64,000 bases of DNA, from positions 124,001 to 188,000 of the forward strand of contig QAPD01000004.1 of the NCBI GenBank assembly GCA_003052455.1, read 5' to 3'. The notes under the pieces were generated by a model. That model had not been told where the DNA came from and made no database searches. It worked only from the letters and a program-made list of their open reading frames with translations. The position numbers and the translations under genes were made by a program. Position 1 is the stretch's first letter; the number at the start of each line of letters is the position of its first letter. Shown here in pieces: positions 1 to 9,670 of the stretch. This stretch comes from Sphaerisporangium cinnabarinum (GTDB lineage: Bacteria > Actinomycetota > Actinomycetes > Actinomycetales > Cellulomonadaceae).

Positions 1-2117
1 TGGAGCGGCTGATCGTGCGCCGCCACCGCCACTCCCCCGAGGTCGCGTCGGTCGTCGGCTCGGACTGGGCGGAGCGCAAGGAGCCGCAGAACATCCTCGT
101 GAAGCCGTCGCCGATCGAGGAGGAGATCGCCGTCGAGCTGGAGCGCACGTGGCTCTGGCCGGAGGGTGGCGCCAGCCCGTACTCGGGCAAGGGCGGCGCG
201 ACGCTGTTCCCGTGGACGCTCGCCAAGGCGTTCCTGTCGTCCCCTGCGGCGCTGGAGGAGTCGGTCCGCAAGCGGCTGCGTGTCTTGCAGGGCGGCAGGC
301 AGGAGTCCGACGACGAGGACTCGCTCGTCGCGCCCGACAGCACCGACACCGACGGGGCGTACGACGGCGAGGCGCCCCTTCCCGGCACCGGGTCACCGGA
401 CCCCGTGGCGACGGCCGGAGCCGGCGCCACCCGCGACACCGAGCGCACCGCGCTGACCCGCCTGCACGAGCTCGCCCGCCGCTCGCTCACCGAACCGTCG
501 GCGAAGTACGACGCGCTGCTCGCTCACCTGCGCAGCATCGGCGTCCGCAAGGGCGCCGAGATGCGCGCGGTGGTCTTCGCGGAGCGCGTCGCGACGCTCG
601 GCTGGCTGCAGAAGAAGCTCGTGAAGGACCTCGGACTGACGGAGGAGAACGTCGCGGTGCTGCACGGAGGGCTGTCCGACGTCGACCAGCAGGCCATCGT
701 CGAGTCCTTCAAGCTCGCGTCGTCCCCCATCCGCGTGCTCGTCACGGGCGACGTGGCCTCCGAGGGCGTGAACCTGCACAGCCACTGCCACCACCTGGTG
801 CACTACGACATCCCCTGGTCGCTCATCCGCATCGAGCAGCGCAACGGCCGCATCGACCGGTACGGGCAGAAGAACGCGCCGCAGATCACCACTCTCCTCC
901 TCGATCCGCAGACGACGACGCGGTTCGGAGGCGACATCCGCGTGCTCACGCGTCTCGTCGACCGCGAGCACCACGCGCACCAGGCGCTCGGGGACACGGC
1001 GTCTCTCATGGGCGAGTACTCGGTGAAGGCCGAGGAGCGCGCGATCGCGGACGTGCTGCGGCAGGTGAAGCCGCTGGAGAGTGTCGTGAAGGAGGTCGAG
1101 GAGGTCGTATCCGACGCCGGCCCCGCGGGCATCCTGGCGCGCCTCATGGGGATGGGCGCCGCTGCCCCCGCGGAGCCCGAGGCTTCCGCGCAGGCGATCG
1201 AGACCGGCGGCCGCACGGGCGTGTACGACGACGAGCTGTCCTTCCTGGAGGACGCACTCACCCAGATCTACACGACGCCCGGGCAGGAGCCCACGAACGG
1301 CGTCGCGTGGAAGACGTACCCCCACCAGGCGATCGCGTCGCTCAAGCCGCCGCGCGACCTGCAGCAACGACTCGAAGTGCTGCCGCAGTCCTACCTCGCG
1401 GACCGCCGCGTCACGGAGACGCTGCGTCTCGCGACGTCCGTGGCGCAGGGAGCACAAGAGCTGCGGAACGCGAAGAGCGCGGAGTCGCGCTCCACCTGGC
1501 CGGAGGCGCACTTCCTCGGCCCACTGCATCCGATCGTCGACTGGGCGTCGGACCGCGCGCTCGCGTCGCTGGGCCGCAACCAGGTGTTCGCCGTGCGCGG
1601 CGGCGTCGAGGACGTCACCGTGCTGGTCCAGGCGACGCTGTACAACGCCCGGGGGCAGGTCGTCGCGACGTCCTACCAGACGGTCGTGTTCCCGAACCCC
1701 GACAGCCCGTCGTTCGGCCTGGTGACGCAGCACGAGTCGTCGGCCGATGCCGTCGCGCACCTGGCCGTGAGCACCACGAACACGGGCGCGATCCCCGGTG
1801 CGGGCGCGTACCAGCCGTTCGTCCGCCAGGCGATCCGGTCGGCGGAGGTCGCGGTCGGCGACCAGATCGAGTCGATCCGTCTCGAGACGCAGGAGCGCGT
1901 CGAGTCTTGGCTGCAGCGGAGCCAGCACTGGCGCATGGAAGCGTCGGCGCTGATGAGCCGCGAGGCCGCGGCGGCCAAGGCCGGGATCACGAGCCGCCAG
2001 TCCGACGTCGACGAGGAGACCCGCCTCGCCCAGGAGATGGTGCCGCACCGCACGCTGCTGCGGCCGCTGCTCGTCGTCGTTCCCGTCGCCAAGCCTGACA
2101 CCGAGGAGAACCACTGA
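1..2117 (+). CDS. drmD: SNF2-type helicase, C-terminal part (DrmD-like), 5'-truncated by the window edge
   Basis: The reading frame is already open at base 3 and no start lies in the window, so only the C-terminal 705 or so residues are visible. The visible part contains the second RecA-like domain of an SF2/SNF2 helicase at about residues 175-300: VVFAERVATLGWLQKKL, AVLHGGLS, VTGDVASEGVNLHSHCHHLVHYD, ending in the arginine-finger motif RIEQRNGRIDRYGQK. About 400 residues follow with no motif I recognise. In class 1 DISARM the SNF2-like DrmD is followed by the adenine methyltransferase DrmMI, and the stop codon here overlaps the start of such a methyltransferase by one base (TGATG). The role is inferred to be ATP-driven DNA translocation in phage defence. 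The helicase family is clear; the DrmD name rests on tail length and the neighbour. Confidence 0.72.
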   Translation, partial: ERLIVRRHRHSPEVASVVGSDWAERKEPQNILVKPSPIEEEIAVELERTWLWPEGGASPYSGKGGATLFPWTLAKAFLSSPAALEESVRKRLRVLQGGRQESDDEDSLVAPDSTDTDGAYDGEAPLPGTGSPDPVATAGAGATRDTERTALTRLHELARRSLTEPSAKYDALLAHLRSIGVRKGAEMRAVVFAERVATLGWLQKKLVKDLGLTEENVAVLHGGLSDVDQQAIVESFKLASSPIRVLVTGDVASEGVNLHSHCHHLVHYDIPWSLIRIEQRNGRIDRYGQKNAPQITTLLLDPQTTTRFGGDIRVLTRLVDREHHAHQALGDTASLMGEYSVKAEERAIADVLRQVKPLESVVKEVEEVVSDAGPAGILARLMGMGAAAPAEPEASAQAIETGGRTGVYDDELSFLEDALTQIYTTPGQEPTNGVAWKTYPHQAIASLKPPRDLQQRLEVLPQSYLADRRVTETLRLATSVAQGAQELRNAKSAESRSTWPEAHFLGPLHPIVDWASDRALASLGRNQVFAVRGGVEDVTVLVQATLYNARGQVVATSYQTVVFPNPDSPSFGLVTQHESSADAVAHLAVSTTNTGAIPGAGAYQPFVRQAIRSAEVAVGDQIESIRLETQERVESWLQRSQHWRMEASALMSREAAAAKAGITSRQSDVDEETRLAQEMVPHRTLLRPLLVVVPVAKPDTEENH

Positions 2118-5100
2118 TGGCCGCGAGCGACGCGATCGTCGTCGGCGAGGACTGGATCAGCGAGCACTACTTCGGCACGGACGGCAAGCAGTCGTTCCGC
2201 GCGCAGGTGCTCGAGCGCCGCAAGGCGTGGGACGACGCCGCGAAAGACGGCGAGCAGACGACGCGCGCCCGATTCGTCGCGGCGCGTGCGGGCCTGCTGT
2301 CGACGCTGGCGGGTCTCGGCGAGGAGGGCGGCCGGTTCGCCGTCCTGCCCGAGCTGTACGCCCGGCTGCGCGAGGTGCTGGGCTACTCGTCGGTGGCGCT
2401 CCAGTCGAAGAAGGACGGGCCGGTCGAGTGGGTGCACGCGACCGGGCTGGAGGCCGCCGCGCCGCTCGTGATCGTCGAGGCCGTGGCGGTCAAGGACGTC
2501 GAGTCGCTGCTGGCGAAGGGCGACCCGGAGAGGCCCGCACCGCGCGAGCGGACGCTGCTCGAGCCGTACACCGTCGACGAGAAGACCCAGATCCACTCGG
2601 TGGCGCGGCTGCTGTCGCACGTGTTCGTGCAGGACGACGCCCCGGAGTTCGCCCTCGTGCTGGCGGGCGGATGGATGATCGTCGCCGAGAAGACCCGTTG
2701 GGCCGAGGGCCGGTACCTCGCCGTCGACCTGCAGCTCGCGGCCGAGCGCGCGGACGACAGGCGCGGCGGCGAGACGGACACCGCGCTGACGTGCGTCGAG
2801 GCCGCGTCGCTCGCGCCGGACCCGGAGGGCAACCTGTGGTGGCCGGGTGTGCTGGACGAGGCGGTGAAGCACACCGTCGGAGTGTCGAAAGACCTGCGCG
2901 AGGGCGTGCGGCTGTCCATCGAGATCATCGCCAACGAGGTGGTACGGCGTCGTGCCGCGCAGGGCCTGGAGCCGCTGCCGCAGGGCGAGGCGCAGGTGCT
3001 CGCCGGGCAGTCGCTGCGGTTCCTCTACCGCATCCTGTTCCTCCTGTTCGCGGAGGCGTCGCCGGAGCTCGGCGTGCTGCCCGTCGGAGACCCGACGTAC
3101 GAGCAGGGGTACAGCCTCGACCGGCTGCGCGAGCTGACGCTCGTCGAGATCTCCGGACCGCGTGCCGAGCACGGGACGCACCTCTACCAGTCGCTGAGCA
3201 CCCTGTTCCACCTCGTCGACTCGGGGCACGACGGTGCGGCCGGCGCCGCACGCGGGGAGGACATCGACGGCGAGGCGCAGCGGGTGGACGACGGCGCGGA
3301 CGGCCTCACGTTCCAGCCGCTGCGCGCCGACTTGTTCCTGCCGAAGGCGACCGCCCACATCGACGCCGTCGGGCTGGGCAACGCGGCCCTGCAGCAGGTG
3401 CTGCGGCACCTGCTGCTGAGCAAGGAGTCGAAGGGCAAGGACCGCGGGTTCATCTCGTACGCCGAGCTCGGCATCAACCAGCTCGGCGCCGTGTACGAGG
3501 GCCTCATGAGCTACACGGGCTTCTTCGCCGAGGAGGACCTGCACGAGGTCGCGAAGGACGGGAACTCCGAGAAGGGGTCGTGGGTGGTCCCGGTCGCGCG
3601 GTCGCAGTCGATCGCTGCCAAGGACTTCGTCAAGACGCCCGACCCGGTCACCGGCGAGCTCAAGCCGGTCGTGCACGAGAAGGGCACGTTTGTCTTCCGG
3701 CTCGCGGGCCGGGAGCGGCAGCAGTCGGCGTCGTACTACACACCCGAGGTGCTGACCCGGTTCACGGTGTCGCAGGCGCTCGTCGAGCTCATCGGACCGG
3801 ACGAGGTCAAGGAGGGCTCCGTCGAGTGGGAGGGCCGCGAGGTCCCCCGCAAGATGTCGGCGCGCGAGATCCTCGACCTCACCGTGTGCGAGCCGGCCCT
3901 CGGCTCGGGGGCGTTCGCCATCGAGGCGGTGCGCCAGCTCGCCGCCGCGTACCTGCGGCGCAAGCAGGAGGAGACGGGCGAGCGCATCGATCCGGACGCG
4001 TACGCGGCCGAGCTGCAGAAGGCCAAGGCGTACATCGCCCTGCACAACGTGTACGGGGTAGACCTCAACGGCACCGCCGTCGAGCTCGCCGAGATCTCCC
4101 TCTGGCTCGACACCATGGGCAAGGGCCTGCAGGCCCCGTGGTTCGGCCTCCACCTCAAGCGCGGCAACTCCCTCATCGGTGCCCGACGCGCGGTGTACCG
4201 CCGCGACCAGCTCGCCAAGAAGGCGTGGCTCACCGCGGTCCCGGCAGACGTGCCGCTTGCTCCGTCCGACGCCGATCGCGCCGCCGGGCGGTCGAGCTCG
4301 CTCGGCGACGTGGGCGGGCGCATCCACCACTTCCTGCTGCCCGCCGCAGGATGGGGCAGCGCCGTGGAGGCGAAGGAGGCTAAGGAGCTCGCCCCCGAGG
4401 CGCTCGCCCGCCTCAAGGCGTGGCGGAAGACGGTGCTCGTCACCCCGTCGAAGAAGCAGACCGACGAGCTGGTCAACCTCGCCCACCGCGTCGAGGCGCT
4501 GTGGGACCTCGCGCACCAGCGGCTCCGGATCGCCGAGGACCAGATCCGCCGGTCCATCGACGTGTGGGGCGCCGACGACCTCCCCGTCGGTGGGGCCGTG
4601 ACGCGCGAGCAGATCGAGAACGCGCTCGCCGACGCGAAGGGTGCCTACCAGCGGCTCCGGCTCGTCATGGACGCGTGGTGTGCACTGTGGTTCTGGCCGC
4701 TCACTGATGCTGTAACCCGGGTGACAGCCGACGACGGCGACGAGGTGCTCGTCGAGCCACCGACCCTGGACGACTGGATCACCGGCCTGCGCGCCGTGCT
4801 GGGCGTCCACGCGGAGACTGGCGCCTCCGGGCGCGGCCGGAAGTGGACCGGAGGTGACCAGACCCTCGCGTCCAGCGCCGACTGGGACGAGCTCAACGAG
4901 GCCGAGGAGCTCGAGTTGTCGTTCGCCGGGGCACAGGCACCCGAGCGGGTGCTGCGCGAGCACCCGTGGCTGCTCGTCTGCCAGCGTATCGCCGCACAGC
5001 AGGGGTTCTTCCACTGGGAGCTCGACTTCGCCTCGGTGTTCGCTGCACGCGGCGGCTTCGATCTCCAGGTCGGCAACCCGCCGTGGGTTCGGCCTCGCTC

Positions 5101-7048
5101 AGATGTCGAGGCCCTGCTCGCCGAGGGCGACCCCTGGTGGCAGCTCAAGAACAAGGCGACCCAGTTCGAGCTTGCGCAGCGCCGTGAGCAGACACTTGTA
5201 ATTGCAGGCATGAGACCGCTTGTAGTCGACGGCACGACCGACGTCGCGGTGACTGCAGCCTACATCGGTGACAACTGCACATACCCTCACCTCACCGGGC
5301 TGCAACCCGACCTGTACCGCTGTTTTATGGAACAGACTTGGCGCCACCAGGCGCACACCGGCGCCGTAAGTTTGGTCCACCCCGAGACGCACTTCACCGA
5401 CGAGAAGGCGGGCACTCTTCGGGCGGCAACCTATGAGCGACTTCGGCGACACTGGCATTTCATTAACGAGTTAAAGCTCTTCGAGGTTGGCAATCAGGTC
5501 AATTTCGGCATCCACGTTTACGGAGAGCAGCAAGGCCCGTGCTTTATACAGGCAGTTTCGCTGTACCACCCTGATACCGTCGAGCGCTCGCTCGCCCACA
5601 ACGGCGACGGCGCCGAACCTGGGATCAAGAACGCTGAGGGCCGCTGGGACCTTGCCCCGCACCGAGGGCGAGTCACCATTGTTAACGACACAGTTCTGCA
5701 ATCTTGGAGCGAAGCGTTAGAGGACGTAGACCGATCAGGACTCAAGAGTCGAATGATCTATACGGTCAACCGGGCCACCGCGTCCGTCCTTGGCAAGTTG
5801 TCCCGGACCGATCGCATTGGATCTCTCCCGCTCGAATTCTCACGTGGTTGGGACGAGTCGATCGATCGCACAAGGGGCTATTTCGACACCGATTGGGGTG
5901 CGGCTGAAAGGTGGGAAGAAGTCATCCTTCAAGGCCCTCATCTCTATGTCGCCAACCCCGCGTTCAAGACGCCAAATAGGACGATGGCACACCAAAGAGA
6001 TTGGTCGGCGGTCGACTACGAGGAGATGCCACCCGCGTCCATCCCGGCGACGTCCTATAAGCCGCGCGGCGACCGTCACGCGTATGACGCGGCCTATACG
6101 CACTGGACTAGGACGGTCGTAGTCAGTCCGGACGGCGGGCCCGCCAACGGTTTCCCCGTCGTAGAAGCGAAGTGGATCCACTACCTCGAAACCGCCGCCA
6201 GAGCCGACGGCACTGTACTTCGAACGGAGAGCGTGTCCGCCCGCGCCTTCTACCGATTGGCTTGGCGAAACATGGCTGTGAGTCGGAACGAGCGCACCCT
6301 TATTCCCGCGCTCATTCCACCGGGAGCGGCCCATATCCACGCCGTATCATCGCTCGGCGCCCCAAACAGCGATTCGTCGATCATCGCGCTAGTTGGATCG
6401 ATCGCCAGTTCGCTCATTCACGACTTCGCGGTCCGCGTTACACCGAAGTCGACGATCTCCGCTACAACCATCAAGCGTCTCCCGATGGTCGATCGACGCC
6501 TGGCCAACGAAATCTTGATCCGCGGGCTGCGGTTGAATTGTCTAAGCAGCGCCTACGCCGACCTTTGGGCCGAGTGCTACGACGCTGCGTTCCGAGACGA
6601 CTCGTGGACCGGCCTCCCGGAGCGCACGGGCTGGGTCGACCTGGGCGACGTCGGCCCGGAGTGGACGCCGGAGACGCCGCTGCGCCGTGCGGAGGACCGC
6701 CGTCAGGCACTGCTGGAGGTCGACGCCTTGGTGGCGTTGTCGCTGGGTCTGACCGCAGACGAGCTGTGCACGATCTACCGCACCCAGTTCCCGGTGCTGT
6801 ACGGCTACGACCGCAACCGCGACCACTACGACGAGAACGGCCGCCTGGTCCCGAACAGCGTCCTGACGACGTGGCGCAAGAAGGGCGGCAACGACGGCCA
6901 CTTCTCGGACGACGACCTCACCGCCGTCCACCCCGGCAGCGGCGTCGCCTACACCTACGAGCTCCCGTTCCAGACCCTCGACCGCGAGGCCCACATGCGC
7001 CAGGCCTACGCCGATTTCGAGCGCCGCCTCGCCGAGCGGGAGGACTGA
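2117..7048 (+). CDS. drmMI: Eco57I-like class I N6-adenine DNA methyltransferase (DrmMI-like), 1643 aa
   Basis: A large SAM-dependent DNA methyltransferase that probably marks host DNA at N6-adenine so the associated effectors spare it. Motif I (CEPALGSGAFAIEA) is near residue 591 and the catalytic motif IV (GNPPWVRPR) near residue 985. The long insertion between them and the roughly 600-residue N-terminal region (with FLYRILFLLFAEA) are typical of type IIG/PglX/DrmMI-like enzymes. The start ATG overlaps the upstream helicase stop by one base and the stop overlaps the next ATG by one base, so the genes are translationally coupled. About residues 1025-1480 (bases 5190-6560) are encoded by visibly less GC-rich DNA with codons such as TTA and ATA that the flanks avoid. 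This suggests a swapped target-recognition region. No nuclease motif was evident. It could alternatively be a type IIG enzyme; the helicase neighbour argues for DISARM-like. Confidence 0.8.
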   Translation: MAASDAIVVGEDWISEHYFGTDGKQSFRAQVLERRKAWDDAAKDGEQTTRARFVAARAGLLSTLAGLGEEGGRFAVLPELYARLREVLGYSSVALQSKKDGPVEWVHATGLEAAAPLVIVEAVAVKDVESLLAKGDPERPAPRERTLLEPYTVDEKTQIHSVARLLSHVFVQDDAPEFALVLAGGWMIVAEKTRWAEGRYLAVDLQLAAERADDRRGGETDTALTCVEAASLAPDPEGNLWWPGVLDEAVKHTVGVSKDLREGVRLSIEIIANEVVRRRAAQGLEPLPQGEAQVLAGQSLRFLYRILFLLFAEASPELGVLPVGDPTYEQGYSLDRLRELTLVEISGPRAEHGTHLYQSLSTLFHLVDSGHDGAAGAARGEDIDGEAQRVDDGADGLTFQPLRADLFLPKATAHIDAVGLGNAALQQVLRHLLLSKESKGKDRGFISYAELGINQLGAVYEGLMSYTGFFAEEDLHEVAKDGNSEKGSWVVPVARSQSIAAKDFVKTPDPVTGELKPVVHEKGTFVFRLAGRERQQSASYYTPEVLTRFTVSQALVELIGPDEVKEGSVEWEGREVPRKMSAREILDLTVCEPALGSGAFAIEAVRQLAAAYLRRKQEETGERIDPDAYAAELQKAKAYIALHNVYGVDLNGTAVELAEISLWLDTMGKGLQAPWFGLHLKRGNSLIGARRAVYRRDQLAKKAWLTAVPADVPLAPSDADRAAGRSSSLGDVGGRIHHFLLPAAGWGSAVEAKEAKELAPEALARLKAWRKTVLVTPSKKQTDELVNLAHRVEALWDLAHQRLRIAEDQIRRSIDVWGADDLPVGGAVTREQIENALADAKGAYQRLRLVMDAWCALWFWPLTDAVTRVTADDGDEVLVEPPTLDDWITGLRAVLGVHAETGASGRGRKWTGGDQTLASSADWDELNEAEELELSFAGAQAPERVLREHPWLLVCQRIAAQQGFFHWELDFASVFAARGGFDLQVGNPPWVRPRSDVEALLAEGDPWWQLKNKATQFELAQRREQTLVIAGMRPLVVDGTTDVAVTAAYIGDNCTYPHLTGLQPDLYRCFMEQTWRHQAHTGAVSLVHPETHFTDEKAGTLRAATYERLRRHWHFINELKLFEVGNQVNFGIHVYGEQQGPCFIQAVSLYHPDTVERSLAHNGDGAEPGIKNAEGRWDLAPHRGRVTIVNDTVLQSWSEALEDVDRSGLKSRMIYTVNRATASVLGKLSRTDRIGSLPLEFSRGWDESIDRTRGYFDTDWGAAERWEEVILQGPHLYVANPAFKTPNRTMAHQRDWSAVDYEEMPPASIPATSYKPRGDRHAYDAAYTHWTRTVVVSPDGGPANGFPVVEAKWIHYLETAARADGTVLRTESVSARAFYRLAWRNMAVSRNERTLIPALIPPGAAHIHAVSSLGAPNSDSSIIALVGSIASSLIHDFAVRVTPKSTISATTIKRLPMVDRRLANEILIRGLRLNCLSSAYADLWAECYDAAFRDDSWTGLPERTGWVDLGDVGPEWTPETPLRRAEDRRQALLEVDALVALSLGLTADELCTIYRTQFPVLYGYDRNRDHYDENGRLVPNSVLTTWRKKGGNDGHFSDDDLTAVHPGSGVAYTYELPFQTLDREAHMRQAYADFERRLAERED

Positions 7049-7752
7049 TGGGCGCACTCGCGGGAGGGCAGACGATCCTCGACCTGTTGCCCGGGACCGA
7101 GCGACTGCTCGACCAGGGCTTCAAGTTCCGCCCGGTCTGGTGGACGAGCTGCGTCGGCGATACGTCCGTGTCCGGGTGGCTCGACGGACTCGTCCCCGAT
7201 CCGGACGGTCGCGGGTACCACCGCATCACGCGCGGCGAGATGCTGGCCGTCGCTGACGGCGCCGACGGCTGGGAGTCGCGCGCCCTGCTCGCCGGATACG
7301 TCTGGGGCACGGGCCACCTCGGCTTCCTCGTCGGCCGTCGAGCCCGCGTCTTCCGGGACACCGACTTCGCTGACCTCCAGAAGCGGCTTACCGTGGCGGT
7401 CGACGCTCTCCGCACCGACGGCCCCTCGGCTGCCTACCGCGAGCTGAACCGCGGTGGGACGGCATCGATCAAGCACCTCGGGCCGGCGTTCTTCACCAAG
7501 TTCCTCTACATCGCTGACCCGGCGAGAGTCGAGCAGCCGGACGGCGCTCTGATCATGGATCGGTTCGTCGTCAAGGCACTGAACGGTCTGCACGACTGGT
7601 CGGAGCCGACCTACGGCTGGGAGTCCTTTCGGTACCCCGAGTGGCTGGACGTCGCGACCGAACAAGCCGCCCTTGCCACCACGGAGCTCGGTCGCCCGGT
7701 CCGACGCGACGAGATCGAGTACGCCTACTTCACCTACGGCAAGACGCTCTGA
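7048..7752 (+). CDS. OGG-fold (8-oxoguanine glycosylase-like) protein, 234 aa
   Basis: Resembles the bacterial 8-oxoguanine DNA glycosylase OGG-like family found in restriction and defence loci. The helix-hairpin-helix-type segment is IKHLGPAFFTKFLYIAD at about residues 140-156, containing a lysine in the place expected for the OGG catalytic lysine. It is followed by LIMDRFVVKALNG near residue 170, whose Asp matches the conserved HhH-GPD aspartate. The protein is small and lacks the iron-sulphur cluster of MutY/Nth enzymes. Its ATG overlaps the methyltransferase stop by one base, so it is part of the same translation unit. Inferred role: recognising or excising a modified base in invading DNA, or sensing damage. 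Not a housekeeping repair gene by context. Family assignment is fairly secure, function is inference. Confidence 0.6.
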   Translation: MGALAGGQTILDLLPGTERLLDQGFKFRPVWWTSCVGDTSVSGWLDGLVPDPDGRGYHRITRGEMLAVADGADGWESRALLAGYVWGTGHLGFLVGRRARVFRDTDFADLQKRLTVAVDALRTDGPSAAYRELNRGGTASIKHLGPAFFTKFLYIADPARVEQPDGALIMDRFVVKALNGLHDWSEPTYGWESFRYPEWLDVATEQAALATTELGRPVRRDEIEYAYFTYGKTL

Positions 7753-7765
7753 CGAAGGAGTCACC

Positions 7766-9670
7766 ATGAAGGCCGACGCGCTCACCCCGCGGCAGCTGTT
7801 CGACGGAAAGATGCACTACGAGATCCCGTCGTTCCAACGTCCCTACGTCTGGAACGAGGAGGACCAGTGGGCGCCGTTGTGGGAGGACATCCTCCGCGTC
7901 GCCACGAGCTACCTCCCGTCGGCGTCCGGTGCAGCCGTCGACCCCGAACGCCACTTCCTCGGTGCCGTCGTCTACGAGTCCCGGCCACCCGTCGTCGGCG
8001 ACGTGACCCGGCACCTGGTGATCGACGGTCAGCAGCGCACCACCACGCTCCAGCTCGTCATCGACGCCGTGCAGACCGCCATCGCGGAGCGCGGACACGA
8101 GGCTCTCGCGGAGGACCTCGAAGACCTCGCCCTCAACAAGTCGGCAGCCTTCCGCGGCAAGCCGGAGCGCTTCAAGCTGTGGCCGTCGCGGCAGGACCGC
8201 GCGGCGTTCGAGCAGGCGATGGACGACACCCGCCCCTCGGACGGTGACCACCGGGTGCTCGAGGCGCACCGGTTCTTCAGTGGCGAAGCCCGCTCCTGGC
8301 TCGAAGGCAAGCCGGACGAGGACGGCACGCTCCCGCCTGGCACCGAGGAAGAGCGGGCATGGGCGCTGACGTCGACGCTGCAGGACGGCCTCTACGTCGT
8401 CGCGATCAACCTCACCGGTCACGACGACTCCCAGCTCATCTTCGAGACCCTCAACGACCGCGGCACTCCCCTCCTCAAGGCCGACCTCATCAAGAACTGG
8501 GTGTACAAGGTCGGGTCGTCTGTCGGCGCCGACGTCGAGGCATGGCCGGATACCCACTGGGTCGACTTCGACGACGACTGGTGGCGTGCCGAGATCACGC
8601 AGGGCCGGCACACGCGGTCTCGCATCGACATCTTCCTCCAGTACTGGTTGACCATGCGGATGCGTGACGAGGTCAAGACCGAGCAGGTCTTCCGCACCTT
8701 CACCCAGTACGCGCAGCCGCACATGACCGACGCCGCGTCTGCTGAGGAGTTCCTCGGGGCGATGCGTCGTGATGCGGACACCTACCGACAGCTCGCCCAG
8801 CTCGACCCGACGTCGCCCCAGGGGTCGTTCTACTCCCGGGTCGTCGAGACGATGGAGCTGGCCGCCACGAGCCCCCTTCTCCTGTGGTTCGTGTCCGAGA
8901 ACCACAGCGTCCCCACCGCCCAGGTCGCTGTCGGCCTCAACGCGCTGGAGAGCTGGGTCATACGCCGGACGCTCGTGCGCGCAACGATGAAGGACGTCAA
9001 CAAGCTCATGGTGGCGATCCTCCGGGTCGTCGCCGATGCCCCGATCGAACACGCCGGCGACGCCGTCCGCGACTACCTGGCCCAGCAGACCGCCGACGCC
9101 CGCTACTGGCCGACGGACGAGCAGATGCTGGCCGTGCTACCCGGCCTGCGCCTCTACGGGAACATCCGTCAGTCACGCATCGCCGAGGTGCTGTGGGCCG
9201 TCGAGGTGAGCCTGCGCACCAAGTTCAACGAGAACCTCCCCCAGCCACCCAAGCTCCAGGTGGAGCACGTGATGCCGCAGGGCTGGCGTGCGCACTGGGA
9301 CGCCGAGCCACCTCTCGACACCGAGGCAGCCGCGGCGCGCGACCAGCTCGTAAACACCCTGGGCAACCTCACCCTCGTGACGCAGCCCCTCAACGGCTCG
9401 CTGTCGCACCGCCCCTGGACCGACACCGAGGCCACCGGCATGAAAACCGGCGGCATGGCGGGACGCGGGAAGCGCGGGCTCCTGGAAGAGTTCGCCCTTC
9501 TCGTCCTGACGAAGCAGATCGTCACCCAGCATCCCGACGCCTGGACCGAGGACGACATCCGCACCCGGTCCGCCGCCCTCACGCGCCACGTCTGTGACGT
9601 CTGGCCAGGGCCGCCTCCCGTCGACACGGATGTGACGAGCGTCGTCGAGTCGGTGGTGACAGAGTCGTGA
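7766..9670 (+). CDS. DUF262 + DUF1524 (GmrSD-like) NTPase/HNH nuclease, 634 aa
   Basis: A single-chain relative of the type IV restriction enzyme GmrSD, whose family cuts modified (often glucosylated) phage DNA in an NTP-dependent way. The N-terminal DUF262 domain shows IPSFQRPYVW at about residues 20-29 and VIDGQQRTTTLQL (the DGQQR NTPase motif) near residue 87. The C-terminal DUF1524 HNH-type domain shows VEHVMPQGW near residue 500, followed by LVNTLGNLTLVTQPLN and SLSHRPW. The start ATG at 7766 has a good ribosome binding site (GAAGGAG, 7753-7759). The stop TGA overlaps the GTG of the next, broken, gene. Co-location with a host-modifying methyltransferase and a base glycosylase suggests a layered response to modified phage DNA. 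Domain calls are confident; substrate is inference. Confidence 0.85.
   Translation: MKADALTPRQLFDGKMHYEIPSFQRPYVWNEEDQWAPLWEDILRVATSYLPSASGAAVDPERHFLGAVVYESRPPVVGDVTRHLVIDGQQRTTTLQLVIDAVQTAIAERGHEALAEDLEDLALNKSAAFRGKPERFKLWPSRQDRAAFEQAMDDTRPSDGDHRVLEAHRFFSGEARSWLEGKPDEDGTLPPGTEEERAWALTSTLQDGLYVVAINLTGHDDSQLIFETLNDRGTPLLKADLIKNWVYKVGSSVGADVEAWPDTHWVDFDDDWWRAEITQGRHTRSRIDIFLQYWLTMRMRDEVKTEQVFRTFTQYAQPHMTDAASAEEFLGAMRRDADTYRQLAQLDPTSPQGSFYSRVVETMELAATSPLLLWFVSENHSVPTAQVAVGLNALESWVIRRTLVRATMKDVNKLMVAILRVVADAPIEHAGDAVRDYLAQQTADARYWPTDEQMLAVLPGLRLYGNIRQSRIAEVLWAVEVSLRTKFNENLPQPPKLQVEHVMPQGWRAHWDAEPPLDTEAAAARDQLVNTLGNLTLVTQPLNGSLSHRPWTDTEATGMKTGGMAGRGKRGLLEEFALLVLTKQIVTQHPDAWTEDDIRTRSAALTRHVCDVWPGPPPVDTDVTSVVESVVTES

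Noticed and set aside
1673-5014. A minus-strand open frame of 1113 codons antisense to the methyltransferase
   Set aside because: Leu/Arg/Glu/Gly-rich shadow of the strong plus-strand coding frame; no motif, crosses a gene boundary.
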